Assembly (NCBI GenBank): GCA_049487715.1
Contig: CP150552.1
Coordinates: 496,001-560,000 of the forward strand
Length of the DNA stretch: 64,000 nucleotides
Direction: 5' to 3'
Source of the DNA: Pycnococcus provasolii
Lineage: Eukaryota > Chlorophyta > Pseudoscourfieldiophyceae > Pseudoscourfieldiales
Shown here: positions 39,094-47,991 of the stretch, piece by piece
How positions within the stretch are numbered: position 1 is the stretch's first letter
How the letters are laid out: every line of letters begins with the position of its first letter
Program-made: the position numbers and the translations under genes
The notes under the pieces: model-generated
The model's input: the letters and a program-made list of their open reading frames with translations, nothing else
What the model was told of the DNA's origin: nothing
Databases searched by the model: none

Positions 39094-39774
39094 ATGCCGG
39101 CGGCGCGCCAGCTGGTGTACGCGCGCCTTCCAGCCACGGCGGCGCCGCAGGCCATATCGGCGCTCGCGGACGCCACAGGCGCAGCGGCGTTCGTCACTGC
39201 AGACACGTGCGTGGACGTGCTTGCACTCGAAACTTCTGCTCAGACACATGGCTCCTCCCTGGCATCGTCGGCAGAGGTTACCCCGACCCGAGTACGTCTT
39301 GACGAAGGCGACACAGGTGCACCCGAAGACTACATGCCCGTCGCTGGTCCGATGGCGCGACAATTGCTCGACGACGATGCAGTTGCCGCACCGAGCACGC
39401 CGGGTGCGACGCCCTCACGCACGGTTGTCGTGATGATCGGCCTCGTGGCGACGAGCGATGAGGCGGCGGATGCGCTCGTCAAAATGGCGAATACGCTTCC
39501 CGTCGACAGGCTAGGGTACAGCCCTGAACTTGGCGTGGCAACGTGGGGCCTTTTCCGCACGCAGCGTCAGTTTCTGTGGATGCACGTGTGCCACATCGCA
39601 CCAACTTCTCAGCAGCAACAACCTGTGCTATCATCGCCGCCGTTCTTCATGGGCATGGCAAGCGTTGACGAGTCGTCGGTGCGTGTGCTTGATGCTGGGC
39701 CTGGGGATGCGCTATCTGGCGCAACTGCGAAACTCGCGGTTGGACTCCTTCCGAGACCGTGGAGAGCTGTCTAG
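39094..39774 (+). CDS. Conserved-looking hypothetical protein, 226 aa
   Basis: I do not recognise this protein. The first ~50 residues (MPAARQLVYARLPATAAPQ, AISALADATGAAAFVTADTC, VDVLAL) resemble alternating strands and a helix. After an acidic, Pro-rich linker come SRTVVVMIGLVATSDEAADA, a buried-looking strand-helix unit, then VATWGLFRTQRQFLWMHVCHI and SPPFFMGMASVD. The pattern suggests a small alpha/beta domain split by a low-complexity insert. No signal peptide, membrane segment or catalytic motif is seen. It is convergent with the PGRL1-like gene, 32 bp between stop codons, and a TTGTAA occurs 12 nt past its stop. Start is ATG 39094, following a C/T-rich leader. Base composition and codon use look like those of its neighbours, so I treat it as real. 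Confidence 0.6.
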   Translation: MPAARQLVYARLPATAAPQAISALADATGAAAFVTADTCVDVLALETSAQTHGSSLASSAEVTPTRVRLDEGDTGAPEDYMPVAGPMARQLLDDDAVAAPSTPGATPSRTVVVMIGLVATSDEAADALVKMANTLPVDRLGYSPELGVATWGLFRTQRQFLWMHVCHIAPTSQQQQPVLSSPPFFMGMASVDESSVRVLDAGPGDALSGATAKLAVGLLPRPWRAV

Positions 39775-39806
39775 GCGCATTCAAGTTATTGTAACAAGCA
39801 AGGTTT

Positions 39807-40628
39807 TCAGGCATCGCGAGAGGAACCGTCGTAATCCTCTTTCGTTCTTCCCCTTCCCTTGACGTAGATGCGGCCATAGAGTCCAGCTGACTTCGTTTCC
39901 TCGAGAGGTGAGGCGACGAACACAATGTTCGATCCGCACACGTGGCACTCGCTCGCGCGCGTCACCTCAAAAGGCCTCCCTCCAGTCATCGCCTTTGCCT
40001 CAATCGCCTTCACTCTCGCAGGCAGGTCGATAAACGTGTACACTTCCTCGCCACACGACGGACACGGGCCCCGCAAGGCTACAACAGCTCCGCTGTCTAG
40101 GCGAGTGAGGCTTCGCTTGGCAGCCATGCCCATGGGCATGGCACCTAGGACAGCCGCCGTTGCGACGACGACAGCCATCGCTCCGTCTTCGGGTATGCTC
40201 AAGATGCGCGAGATGCCGCCGGCAGCCAATAAGGCCGCGGTGGCTCCTAGAGTCCGCCACACGCCGTAGAGTGACGCCAGCTGCTCTGAGTCTGGAACAG
40301 CGTCGCTGTACGTGCGCATCCTGCGCAGGCTGCACCTCGGTCCTCTCTGCACCGTCTCGCTGTCCAGTGCACGCAGGCGCCGCTCCAGGCTGTCGAAGTG
40401 CGCGTCGTCGACGATTGCTTGTCCGCTGTGGAACTCCTCTTTTGCGTGCGTGTACATGGTTTCGAGTTCTGCGACGTCTGCTTCATCTATGGACGAGTTG
40501 GGTCGTACACAGAACTGCCCAAGTGGTCGCACGGAACTGTCATCATCATCACTATCACCACCACCATCATAATGAGAGGAGTCACCACTTTCAATCCGTT
40601 GTGATGCCCCGTCAAGCTGAGACTCACT

Positions 40629-40663
<35 letters not shown>

Positions 40664-40865
40664 CTGCACGTCTTGAATGCGCATGAATAGCTGTAGAGGA
40701 AATCGCGAGAGAGGGGTTAGGATGAGGATGAGGATGAGGATGATGAACACGACGACGAGGGGAACCTAAAAGGACTGCTGCTGCACGTTGACGAGGGAGA
40801 CGCACCAATTGGTGTGGGAAGTGCGGAGTCATTGGCGTCGTCGTGGTGGTGCCCGCCATCGCCAT
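39807..40865 (-). CDS. PGRL1-like thylakoid membrane protein (PGR5-like protein 1)
   Basis: A 352-aa precursor matching the PGRL1 layout. A basic Ser/His/Pro-rich transit peptide with a Ser run (GAC/CGA microsatellite at ~40630-40662) precedes a helical domain (DEADVAELETMYTHAKEEF, DDAHFDSLERRLRAL) ending in GPRCSLRR. Two predicted TM helices follow (SLYGVWRTLGATAALLAAGG and AMAVVVATAAVLGAMPMGMA). The C-terminal zinc-ribbon-like part has GPCPSCGEEVYTF and SECHVCGSNIVF. The six cysteines after the low-complexity region (FCVRP, GPRC, CPSC, CHVC) match the six redox-active or metal-binding Cys known in Arabidopsis PGRL1. PGRL1 works with PGR5 in antimycin-sensitive cyclic electron flow. I cannot separate orthologue from PGRL1-family paralogue. 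It shares a ~155-bp promoter with the HemW-like gene. Start is ATG 40865; a second Met is two codons on. Confidence 0.82.
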
Positions 40866-41019
40866 GAAAAGCGAGAGGGAGAAAGAAAGGGGGAGGGAGG
40901 GAGGAGGAGGAAAAAAGGGAACAAAATATCTCCCCCCGCAACGGATAACCCTAACCCTAACACCCCGTCTTTTCCTTTTCCTCTCGGCGCCCAGTGTGAC
41001 CGTGCCGCACCGCCGCCCC
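40866..41019. promoter_or_regulatory. Short bidirectional promoter with telomere-like motif
   Basis: 154 bp between the PGRL1-like ATG (minus) and HemW-like ATG (plus). It has a purine-rich block (GGGAGGGAGGGAGGAGG, ~40890-40907), an AAAATATC string and ATAACCCTAACCCTAAC at ~40945-40962, the same class of motif as in other gene 5' flanks here. Confidence 0.55.
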
Positions 41020-42522
41020 ATGGCGCTTGCGCGCCCATCCATGCCACTCCCGCTGTGCTCTCCGCGCTGCTCGCGTCGATGTCACACTCTCTTAACACCC
41101 GTGTGGAGAAAGATCTTCGACGCACGTAACACCACGGCGAGGAGAGCTTCGACACACGCGTCATGCCAGTCAGTCACGCCTTCCCAAGCTGTCTCGTCAG
41201 CGTACGTACACATTCCCTTCTGCCGACGAAGATGCTTCTACTGCGACTTTCCCATCGCAATCGCGCCACCCGCTTCCAGGGACGACGCCGTCACGGCGTA
41301 CGTGTCGTTACTCGTCAGGGAAATTGAAGCCACCGCGAAGGCGCACGGCGGCAAAAGCAACTCAAAGGATTTGCAGACCGTGTACTTTGGCGGGGGCACA
41401 CCATCGCTCGCCCCCGTGAACGAACTCAGGAGGGTGATGTGTGCACTCGACGACGCATTCGGCGTGAGCGAGCAGTGTGAGGTGAACCTTGAGCTCGACC
41501 CGGGAACCGCACTCGCGGATGCCGGCGCTCTCGCCACGCTCACTACGCCAATGAGAGATGGAGGTGTTGGAGTCACCCGCTTCTCCGTCGGCGTGCAGAC
41601 GCTCGACGACGCGCTGCTCGTGGCGTGCGGCCGAGCGCATGACGCGGAGGAAGCGCACGAGGCACTTCGACTGCTTCGCGAGGTTCGTGACGAAAGGCAT
41701 GGCGCTCTGCGCTACTCTGTAGACGTCATGACAGGCCTGCCGCACCAGGTGGTGGACCACGTAGACAGTACGCTGGATGCCGTGCTATCTTACGAGCCCG
41801 ACCACATCTCGCTCTACGACCTGCAGGTGGAGGAGCGCACGAAGTTCGGGAGAATGTATACGCCTGGTGTGATTCCTTTGCCGAGTGATGCGGAAGCGGC
41901 GACCATGCTCACTCATGCTTCGCGGAAACTCGCAAACGCTGGGTTTGAACGCTACGAGGTGAGCAGTTACAGCCGTGGTGGCCGGGAGGCGCGAAGCATG
42001 CACAATGAGGTGTACTGGAGTGGGGCACCGTACCACGCGTTTGGTGTCGGCGCGGCGAGCTACCTGCATCGAAGACGGTTTACACGCCCACGAGGCATTG
42101 CTTCCTACGACCGATTCGTGCAGGCGCTCGAGAAGCGTGCTGATCAACCAGAGAATGGCACTGATGACGACCACGACGACCACGACGACAACGACAACGT
42201 GCCATGGGAGCTCCTGAAGTCGCTCCCTGACAACAACTGTGGTGATGAAAGTCCCGAGGTGATCGCTGAGCTTGCTCTTGAGACAGTCATGCTTCGTCTG
42301 CGCACATCTGATGGTCTGGACGTCCATGCATACAGTGAAAGTTTTGGTCGCCCAGCCGCGCGCTCCGTGCTGCGCGCGCTCATCCCGCACGCACGCACTG
42401 GTCACGTTGCCATGCTCCGTCGCCCGAATCTGATTGTACGCCTCACGGATCCAGAGGGATGGCTGCTAGCCAATGACATCATCAGTGACGTATTTCTGAA
42501 GCTTGACGAGGATCACATCTAA
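41020..42522 (+). CDS. HemW/RSAD1-like radical SAM protein (HemN superfamily), organellar
   Basis: A 500-aa protein. Residues 1 to ~60 are Ser/Arg/Ala-rich, an organelle presequence. The radical SAM motif is CRRRCFYC (C-x3-C-x2-C, residues ~67-74), binding the [4Fe-4S] cluster. Next come VYFGGGTPSL (SAM GGxP-type loop), NLELDPG, RFSVGVQTLDD, SVDVMTGLPHQ, HISLYDLQVEERTKF and YEVSSYSRGG. HNEVYW followed by FGVGAASYL is typical of HemW, a heme chaperone, and its animal counterpart RSAD1, rather than true oxygen-independent coproporphyrinogen oxidase. Residues ~375-405 contain an acidic His/Asp insert. The C-terminal HemN domain (MLRLRTSDGLDV) is intact. Start is ATG 41020; the frame extends upstream without credible sequence. 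I favour heme transfer in plastid or mitochondrion. Confidence 0.88.
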   Translation: MALARPSMPLPLCSPRCSRRCHTLLTPVWRKIFDARNTTARRASTHASCQSVTPSQAVSSAYVHIPFCRRRCFYCDFPIAIAPPASRDDAVTAYVSLLVREIEATAKAHGGKSNSKDLQTVYFGGGTPSLAPVNELRRVMCALDDAFGVSEQCEVNLELDPGTALADAGALATLTTPMRDGGVGVTRFSVGVQTLDDALLVACGRAHDAEEAHEALRLLREVRDERHGALRYSVDVMTGLPHQVVDHVDSTLDAVLSYEPDHISLYDLQVEERTKFGRMYTPGVIPLPSDAEAATMLTHASRKLANAGFERYEVSSYSRGGREARSMHNEVYWSGAPYHAFGVGAASYLHRRRFTRPRGIASYDRFVQALEKRADQPENGTDDDHDDHDDNDNVPWELLKSLPDNNCGDESPEVIAELALETVMLRLRTSDGLDVHAYSESFGRPAARSVLRALIPHARTGHVAMLRRPNLIVRLTDPEGWLLANDIISDVFLKLDEDHI

Positions 42523-42846
42523 GATCGCTCGTTCAGTAATGTAATAGAGTTTATCACACATACACCCCATTCAGCGGCGCCATTCAGCAGTGCGTTTTTG
42601 TACATGGCGCTGGTTTCTAAGCAACTGTCATATCGCTTTTCGCTGGCATCCGGCGTGAGAGCTCCCCCTTGCGACTTGTTCTGACTGTCGTCGTCGCCAT
42701 CGCCACTTACCGTGCATCAACACGAAGCTGAAGAGTCGCATTTACTATTGAAAAGGAATCGTCTTTGAAATAATTAGTTACTATGTAGTGAAAGAATCTG
42801 TATTTTATGTCTATGGCCCCATGTCCCAAGCGAAAGACGGTTGCAG

Positions 42847-44145
42847 TTAATTTGCGTTCTCGTCCGAGAGCTGCTTTTGCAACATGCACGAGATATTCGT
42901 GTACTGCTTATTTGTCACCTCGTACGCCGCACCACGAATGCGTCCATTTTTCAAGTTGGCCACCTCATCGTCAACGAAGCGAATATCCAACGTGCGCTGG
43001 TACGTGTACAAGCCGGCATCTTGCATGGGCAGCACCCACGCCGTCTCGTCCGACTCGTTGTAGTGTGCGTGCCACCAACCGGGCGGTGTGACGAACACGC
43101 CACCAGTCACCCAGTCGACACGAATGGGGTCCACGATCTCGCCGTTCTCGTCGAGAGCCTGCCCCATCATCGTGTACACTCCTGGCTTGGCGTACACTGC
43201 CATGTCCAGCGCGATGGAGTTGTGACGGTGTGCCCTCTGCACGATTCCCGGCCCGATGGAGTTCAAAAGGCTCCACAGCACGTGCGTCAGCGTCTTCGTG
43301 TCCGGGCACGCCTCGTTACCGAGCAGAACACCAAGGCGATTCAGCTCCTCGCCAGCGGCACCCTTCTCGTCGGCAAGGTCCTGGACGCTGTTGAGCATCA
43401 TCTCCCTTCGGAACATCGTGGGCTCGAACCTCTTTTCCGTCGCGGAGACGCCGAGGTACTTCAGCAGCGGCTCGTCCGTCACCCAGTACAGCGCAGCGCC
43501 ACCGAACGCGCCGCCGTCAACGGCGCTGTGGACGGTGGTTCCGGTCTTCGACGCGGGCAGCACGAAGAGGTCACCCTCACTCCAGTCGATCACGCCTTCA
43601 TCCGTCTTTGTGGTTCCTGAGCCGCGGATGACGTAGAACGCCTGGCTTGTTGCGGACGCGGTGGTGTCGATGGAGTCGCCGACGTCGATGCGCACGAAGC
43701 TCGACATGAGGTTCGGTCCGGTTGCCGGGTACGGCGTTGGGAGCGTATCTGAGAGGTCGAAGGGTATGACGCGCGTGGGTCCCACCTCGTGCAGTTCCGG
43801 CGGGTGCACGTAGACAGAGATGGGATTCAACGTCGGGTTTGCGGCGGACGTGTACTCGAACACCTCCGCACGTGATTCCCACTTCTCCGTGTCTGCCGTG
43901 ACTTCCTGTTGTTTGATTCCCGCTTGTTGCGCCGCCTCGAACGTCGCCGCGGCGTTATTACGAATTTTCGGATCGCGCGACCCTCCCGGGAACGTCATCG
44001 TCATCATGCAAGGTTTCTTAGACATTCGTGGAGAGGACGTCTTCGAGGAAGAAACCTTAGAAACCTTGCTCCAAGACAACGGCCTAGAAGCAGAGGCAAG
44101 ACCAACACCACCACCACTTACAGAGAGAGGACGAGTGAGCGACAT
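42847..44145 (-). CDS. Bicupin protein (gentisate dioxygenase-like / oxalate decarboxylase-like fold)
   Basis: A 432-aa protein with two cupin barrels. After an N-terminal Ser/Gly-rich segment (possible transit peptide, residues 1-40) comes a conserved-looking block (FPGGSRDPKIRNNAAATFEA). Cupin 1 (~165-230) reads SSFVRIDVG, QAFYVIRGSGTTKTD and WSEGDLFVLPA; it lacks the usual HxH, so it may not bind metal. Cupin 2 (~300-390) has RAHRHNSIALDMAVYA (HxH-type ligands), VDWVTGGVFVTPPGWWHAHY with a third His, and ends MQDAGLYTYQRTLDI. This layout resembles gentisate 1,2-dioxygenase and related bicupins; the substrate is not predictable. Start is ATG 44145. Past the stop the region to 42523 is A/T-rich and holds no gene. 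Confidence 0.8.
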   Translation of the reverse strand: MSLTRPLSVSGGGVGLASASRPLSWSKVSKVSSSKTSSPRMSKKPCMMTMTFPGGSRDPKIRNNAAATFEAAQQAGIKQQEVTADTEKWESRAEVFEYTSAANPTLNPISVYVHPPELHEVGPTRVIPFDLSDTLPTPYPATGPNLMSSFVRIDVGDSIDTTASATSQAFYVIRGSGTTKTDEGVIDWSEGDLFVLPASKTGTTVHSAVDGGAFGGAALYWVTDEPLLKYLGVSATEKRFEPTMFRREMMLNSVQDLADEKGAAGEELNRLGVLLGNEACPDTKTLTHVLWSLLNSIGPGIVQRAHRHNSIALDMAVYAKPGVYTMMGQALDENGEIVDPIRVDWVTGGVFVTPPGWWHAHYNESDETAWVLPMQDAGLYTYQRTLDIRFVDDEVANLKNGRIRGAAYEVTNKQYTNISCMLQKQLSDENAN

Positions 44146-45375
44146 GACACTAAAATCAACAAAAGATTAGAAGAATAAAAGAAATGAAAAAGGGGCGAGC
44201 GAGCGAGGAAGATGTGTGGCAATCGCGACGCGTCAAAAAGGAGTTCCCTAACCGTGGGTCCCAACCGAAAGGTCTTTTTACGAGAACAGTATCTGCGTGA
44301 AAAGTGTACCCTTTAGGGTAAAAAGTGGGGGTTTGTTAAGTTTAGTTTGCTTGTGCACGGCCAGGGGGAAAGGGCAAGCTAAGCCTTACTTGCTCCTTCG
44401 TAGTTCGTGGGCTCGGGATCCCGCGTCTCGAACCAAGGCATATTAACGTAATATGCCCTTGCTCGAACGCGTCTTCGACTTCACCGAAGGAATCATGGAA
44501 CGAATGAACTTTCATTTCGGGCCTTTCATTTTCTATGCCTCTCAAGATCCTTTTCTCAGAGGAGGAGCTTTTCTCAAACGTCTTCGTTAAGTTCGGGAAG
44601 TTCGGGAACGTTGGGCTTGAACGTTGGGCATGATTTGATTTGTTCGTTCATTGCACGCTTCTTTGCACGCTTTCTTTCTCTTATTAGGTTGGGACAGACG
44701 GCCCGTTGGGTTGCACTCATCACGGGCAAGCCACCGACGTGGGGTGGTGCGCTTTTCTTTCCGCTTTCCGCTTTCCCGTTTCCCGTTTTCAGTCTACCAC
44801 ATGGTAATATAAAAAGGGTTTATGTAGTCCGAATCTTGCCGTTGCTCACCTCCGTTGATCGTTGTTGACGCCTAGCTGAGATGGCCATTATGTATTCCCG
44901 CGAAGAGAAGAGGTCTCAGACAGTCTGAGGAACTTGGTAGGAACTAGGAAGTAGTCCCTTTCCTCTCCCATGCACTTGGTGAACCGTTGGACTATTAGGC
45001 ACCTGCCCCGTTGGGCACCTGCTCCTGCGCAAGAGAAAAAAGCCCCAAGCTTGGGCTTTTTGCTTGTGCCTTGCTTGGCACGCGCGCCAAGCAAGCAGCT
45101 TGCCGTGGAGTGTATTTACCAACCATGCTGGGGGGATACACTCTAGGTTGTGGTTCGTTTGTCGGCCAGCTGTCAGTTCGCCGTGACAAGTTCAAGAGGG
45201 GGATCCCCTGCAGGTGCAGGCAGGCAGGCGGGGGTACGAAACCTCTCGGCCGTCCTTATCTGATAGGCACCTCGATCGCAAAAAGTGACTTTTCCAAACC
45301 TCGCAGTTCGTCCACCACCGGCAACTGGCGGCGCGCTCAAGCAACGACCAAAAGCAAGTGACGGCCGCTCGCTCA
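44146..45375. other. 1.2-kb intergenic region with several strong inverted repeats
   Basis: No coding content recognised. Seen: GGCATATTA-ACG-TAATATGCC (hairpin, 44433-44453); a near-perfect 25-bp palindrome at 45037-45063 (AAAAAGCCC, centre AAGCTT); a second palindrome at ~45068-45095 (GCTTGGC and GCCAAGC arms around CGCGCG); AGTGTAT and ATACACT at ~45111-45153; and duplicated GGCACCTG at ~44998 and ~45017. These are clustered within 170 bp, which suggests a structured RNA or a small foldback element. An ATATAAAAAGGG at ~44808 could be a TATA box. Motifs CTTTAGGGTAAAA occur at ~44310. Confidence 0.5.
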
Positions 45376-45996
45376 ATGCTCAAGCTGCTCAGCTTACACG
45401 TCGTCGTGGCGGTGCTCGTATTACTTGGCGTACTCCTCGCGTCATCGTTCTCGTCTGCAGCAGAGGGAGAAACAAAGCAAGACGCTGGTGCTGCCAAGGA
45501 CAACGTGGCCGCAAAAAAGAAAGGCGCAGGTGCCTTCAAATGCTCTGATGACTGCTACGCGAAGAACTGCGAGCACGGCGCCAAACTCACGTACGGACAC
45601 TTCTGTGGCGCGGTGAAACTCAGAGGTTGCAAGAAGCAGAAGCCTTGCGATGCTCTCGACGCCTGCTGCAAAACTCAGGTAGATTGCCTGCGAGACGAAG
45701 GGCTCACGAGCGGTGGCGTTTCGTTCGCGAAGACAAAGGAGGACCTCAGGCGGTTGAAGAGGTGCACGGAGGACCTCGTGCAGTGCGTGAACACGTTCGA
45801 GGAAGACCGCAAGGCTGGCAAGGTGAAGGCGATGCTTGACGACGACGACTTCGTGCCTCGATTTTACTGGACGATGGACTTGGAGTGCAAGATGGACGAC
45901 GTTTTGAGCACGTTTAAGAAGTCTCTGCAGACGAGGTTGGAGCGCGCCGAGTCGCGCCTTCACGACGCCTTATTGCCCGAGTCTGACGAACTCTAA
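45376..45996 (+). CDS. Secreted phospholipase A2-like protein with altered catalytic dyad
   Basis: A 206-aa protein with a clear signal peptide (LKLLSLHVVVAVLVLLGVLL). The Cys-rich domain follows plant secretory PLA2: CSDDCYAKNC, then YGHFCG (calcium loop, residues ~72-77), CDALDACC (91-98) and a downstream Cys pair in CTEDLVQCVNTF. In active enzymes CC is followed by x-x-His-Asp; here residues 99-104 read KTQVDC, so His becomes Gln101 and the calcium-binding Asp becomes Val102. Disulphide cysteines are retained, hence fold without the canonical catalytic pair. It is probably a non-catalytic lipid-binding or receptor-type relative. The C-terminal ~70 residues are charged helices not found in short plant sPLA2s. 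Start ATG 45376; the longer frame starts with GTG. Confidence 0.75.
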   Translation: MLKLLSLHVVVAVLVLLGVLLASSFSSAAEGETKQDAGAAKDNVAAKKKGAGAFKCSDDCYAKNCEHGAKLTYGHFCGAVKLRGCKKQKPCDALDACCKTQVDCLRDEGLTSGGVSFAKTKEDLRRLKRCTEDLVQCVNTFEEDRKAGKVKAMLDDDDFVPRFYWTMDLECKMDDVLSTFKKSLQTRLERAESRLHDALLPESDEL

Positions 45997-46640
45997 GACG
46001 GACTCTAAGACTACTATTTATGTATCCTTTTTTCAATACAGTATATAAAAGAAAAAAAGCGGGACACTCCCAATGTTTTTTTTCTAATCGAAGTCAAGTC
46101 TAAAAATATAAATATGTTTTCCCGCGCCGCCCACTTTTCCTCTACCTGTAAGCTTATTCGTACAACGAACTGACTGCCACGTCACCACGACACGACACTC
46201 TATTCATACAAGTCAAAATCACGAAATATATATCACGACGATATCACGAAATCGTTAAAGTACCATACCAAAGGGCGTGTACGAGAGGCTGTGTACGAGA
46301 GGCAATAGTACGAGACTGAAGAAGTACGAGACTGGTCACTCCCAGGACTTGGATTGGATTAGGGTATTTAAAAGAAAAAACAAAAAACAAACCAAGAAAA
46401 CTAGGGTTACAACACTTAGGGTTATGTACCCATCGGGTTAGGGTTTAACTAGGGTTAGCTGGGCTGGGGTACTGGGGGGTTGCGGCCACCTGTTGCGGCC
46501 GGTAATTTGTACTGTAATGTAATCGGCTTGCAGCTTGCAAGGTACAGTACAGTAGTTTGGTTTGACTTGCCTTGACCCCGTCCCCCTTTTTTTTTATAAA
46601 AGGGTGTTGACTTTTCGCCGTCTTACAAATCACTCCCGTG
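45997..46640. promoter_or_regulatory. 3' region of PLA2-like gene and 5' flank of FUZ-like gene, with telomere-like motifs
   Basis: A/T-rich 3' flank to ~46250, with GTGTACGAGAGGC repeated at ~46277 and ~46291. Bases 46401-46460 carry five TAGGGTTA/TAGGGTTT motifs. TTGCGGCC and TGTACTGTAATG strings follow at ~46490-46520, resembling 28263-28364. A TTTTTTATAAAAGGG at ~46590-46605, 40-50 bp before the ATG, is the best TATA-like element in the window. Confidence 0.55.
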
Positions 46641-47948
46641 ATGAGCGCGCAAGTGCTCGCCGCCTCCGTCGCCTCGACGGGCGTGCCCGCGCTCGCGCTC
46701 GCGCCGCAGAGAACTCAAACTAGCGTACCACCTAACCTTAGTGGTAGCTCGAAGGAGAACGGCGCAGCCGTCAAGTTGGCGGCTCACGCGCCGTTCAAGT
46801 GCCCGCGAACGCCATCCTTCCCCACCGCGGCGCTGCTCGGATCGCTCGCGAGCTATGCGGCGCAAAGCTGCCAAGCAGACGTCGACGTACTCTCGCTCGG
46901 CGCGCAAGATGCGCAAGACGCAGAAAGTGCGCGGTGCGTGTTCCTGAACGACGAAAGGGCCGACCTCCTGCTGGCACTGGTTAGTGCGGACACGTCATCT
47001 TGCGACGATGCCATCAAGGCGAGACTTCACCTCGCGCGCGAGGTCCTGTCCATCTACACGGATGTGACCGACGCAAAGCGCGCGCTGATGAGCGTGGCAC
47101 AGCGGATCGACGCCACGCTTGCGTATGCGCAACGCACGCAACCTTGCGTTGGACTGGCGTGCTGGCACGCGCCGGTGGCGACGGTCAACCGAAAGGCGAT
47201 CGAAAGTGCCTTGGACCACGTCGCGACGTCTTCGGGTGTAGCTGCCATATTCACCGACGACGGGTGCATTGTCGCAAGCAGCCGCGCGTGGCGTGCCTTG
47301 CATCCAATGACGCGCACCGTGCTGTCGTGCGACGTGAGTGACGAGCTCCATTCCCCCGCTGCAAGGGAGCGTGTTGTGTACCTTCCGAGTGACTCGGAGC
47401 CGACGGCAAGCTCGTCTCGACATGCACGAGCGCTCTTCACAGTGCCTATATCGCTGAATAGTGAGACAACTTCCTGTCTACACCTTTCTCTTGCGGCGGA
47501 GAAAGAGTCGGCTTCGGAGGAGTCCACAATTGCCGTCGCGCGCGCGATGACGAGTGATAAAGACGTGCTCCACCATCTCGTTGCCGCCGATGAGTCAGCG
47601 CGTGCACGTACCGCCGGAGTCAATGCTCAAGGAGCAGCATGTGTACGCTCGAGCTTGCTGTGCTCAATGAACGATGGCATGATGATACTTTCGCACGCGC
47701 CATCGACGGCTGATTCCACGGTTGCGGAGGACGCGGATCTTCTGACAACCTTCGGTGCGGAGGTGGAACGCTTCCGCATGGAGGAGCCCGAATCCTCTGC
47801 GCTCACCCTCATGCTCAAAGAGTGCACTCTCGCGTCAGCGCACGCCGGAGGAATATTCTGCTGTGTGGTGGTTCCCGGAACAAGTGCCGCGACGGCAGAG
47901 GCAGGAGCGCGTGCGGCTTTGAGAATGCTGTGTAAAACGTACTTGTAG
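46641..47948 (+). CDS. FUZ-like protein (Fuzzy/MON1/HPS1 longin superfamily)
   Basis: A 435-aa protein. Two regions resemble Fuzzy (FUZ), a CPLANE ciliogenesis protein made of longin domains. The N-terminal one is AALLGSLASYAAQ, followed ~45 residues on by ADLLLALVSADT, LAREVLSIYTDVTDAKR and ALMSVAQRIDATL. The second is ESALDHVATSSGVAAIFTDD then GCIVASSRAWRALHP, a strand-turn-strand with a Trp after the second strand as in FUZ, followed by ERVVYLPSDSEP matching the FUZ YLPxxSP element. A third longin-like segment lies in the last ~100 residues (AGGIFCCVVVPGT, ARAALRMLCKTYL). Length is close to animal FUZ (~418 aa). MON1 or HPS1 are the alternatives. The recognition is by eye and needs profile confirmation. 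Single exon; convergent with the EndoG-like gene, 43 bp between stops. Confidence 0.5.
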   Translation: MSAQVLAASVASTGVPALALAPQRTQTSVPPNLSGSSKENGAAVKLAAHAPFKCPRTPSFPTAALLGSLASYAAQSCQADVDVLSLGAQDAQDAESARCVFLNDERADLLLALVSADTSSCDDAIKARLHLAREVLSIYTDVTDAKRALMSVAQRIDATLAYAQRTQPCVGLACWHAPVATVNRKAIESALDHVATSSGVAAIFTDDGCIVASSRAWRALHPMTRTVLSCDVSDELHSPAARERVVYLPSDSEPTASSSRHARALFTVPISLNSETTSCLHLSLAAEKESASEESTIAVARAMTSDKDVLHHLVAADESARARTAGVNAQGAACVRSSLLCSMNDGMMILSHAPSTADSTVAEDADLLTTFGAEVERFRMEEPESSALTLMLKECTLASAHAGGIFCCVVVPGTSAATAEAGARAALRMLCKTYL

Positions 47949-47991
47949 AAACTAAAAAGCAGAAGATTACATGAAATGCGGTCGTCAACTC

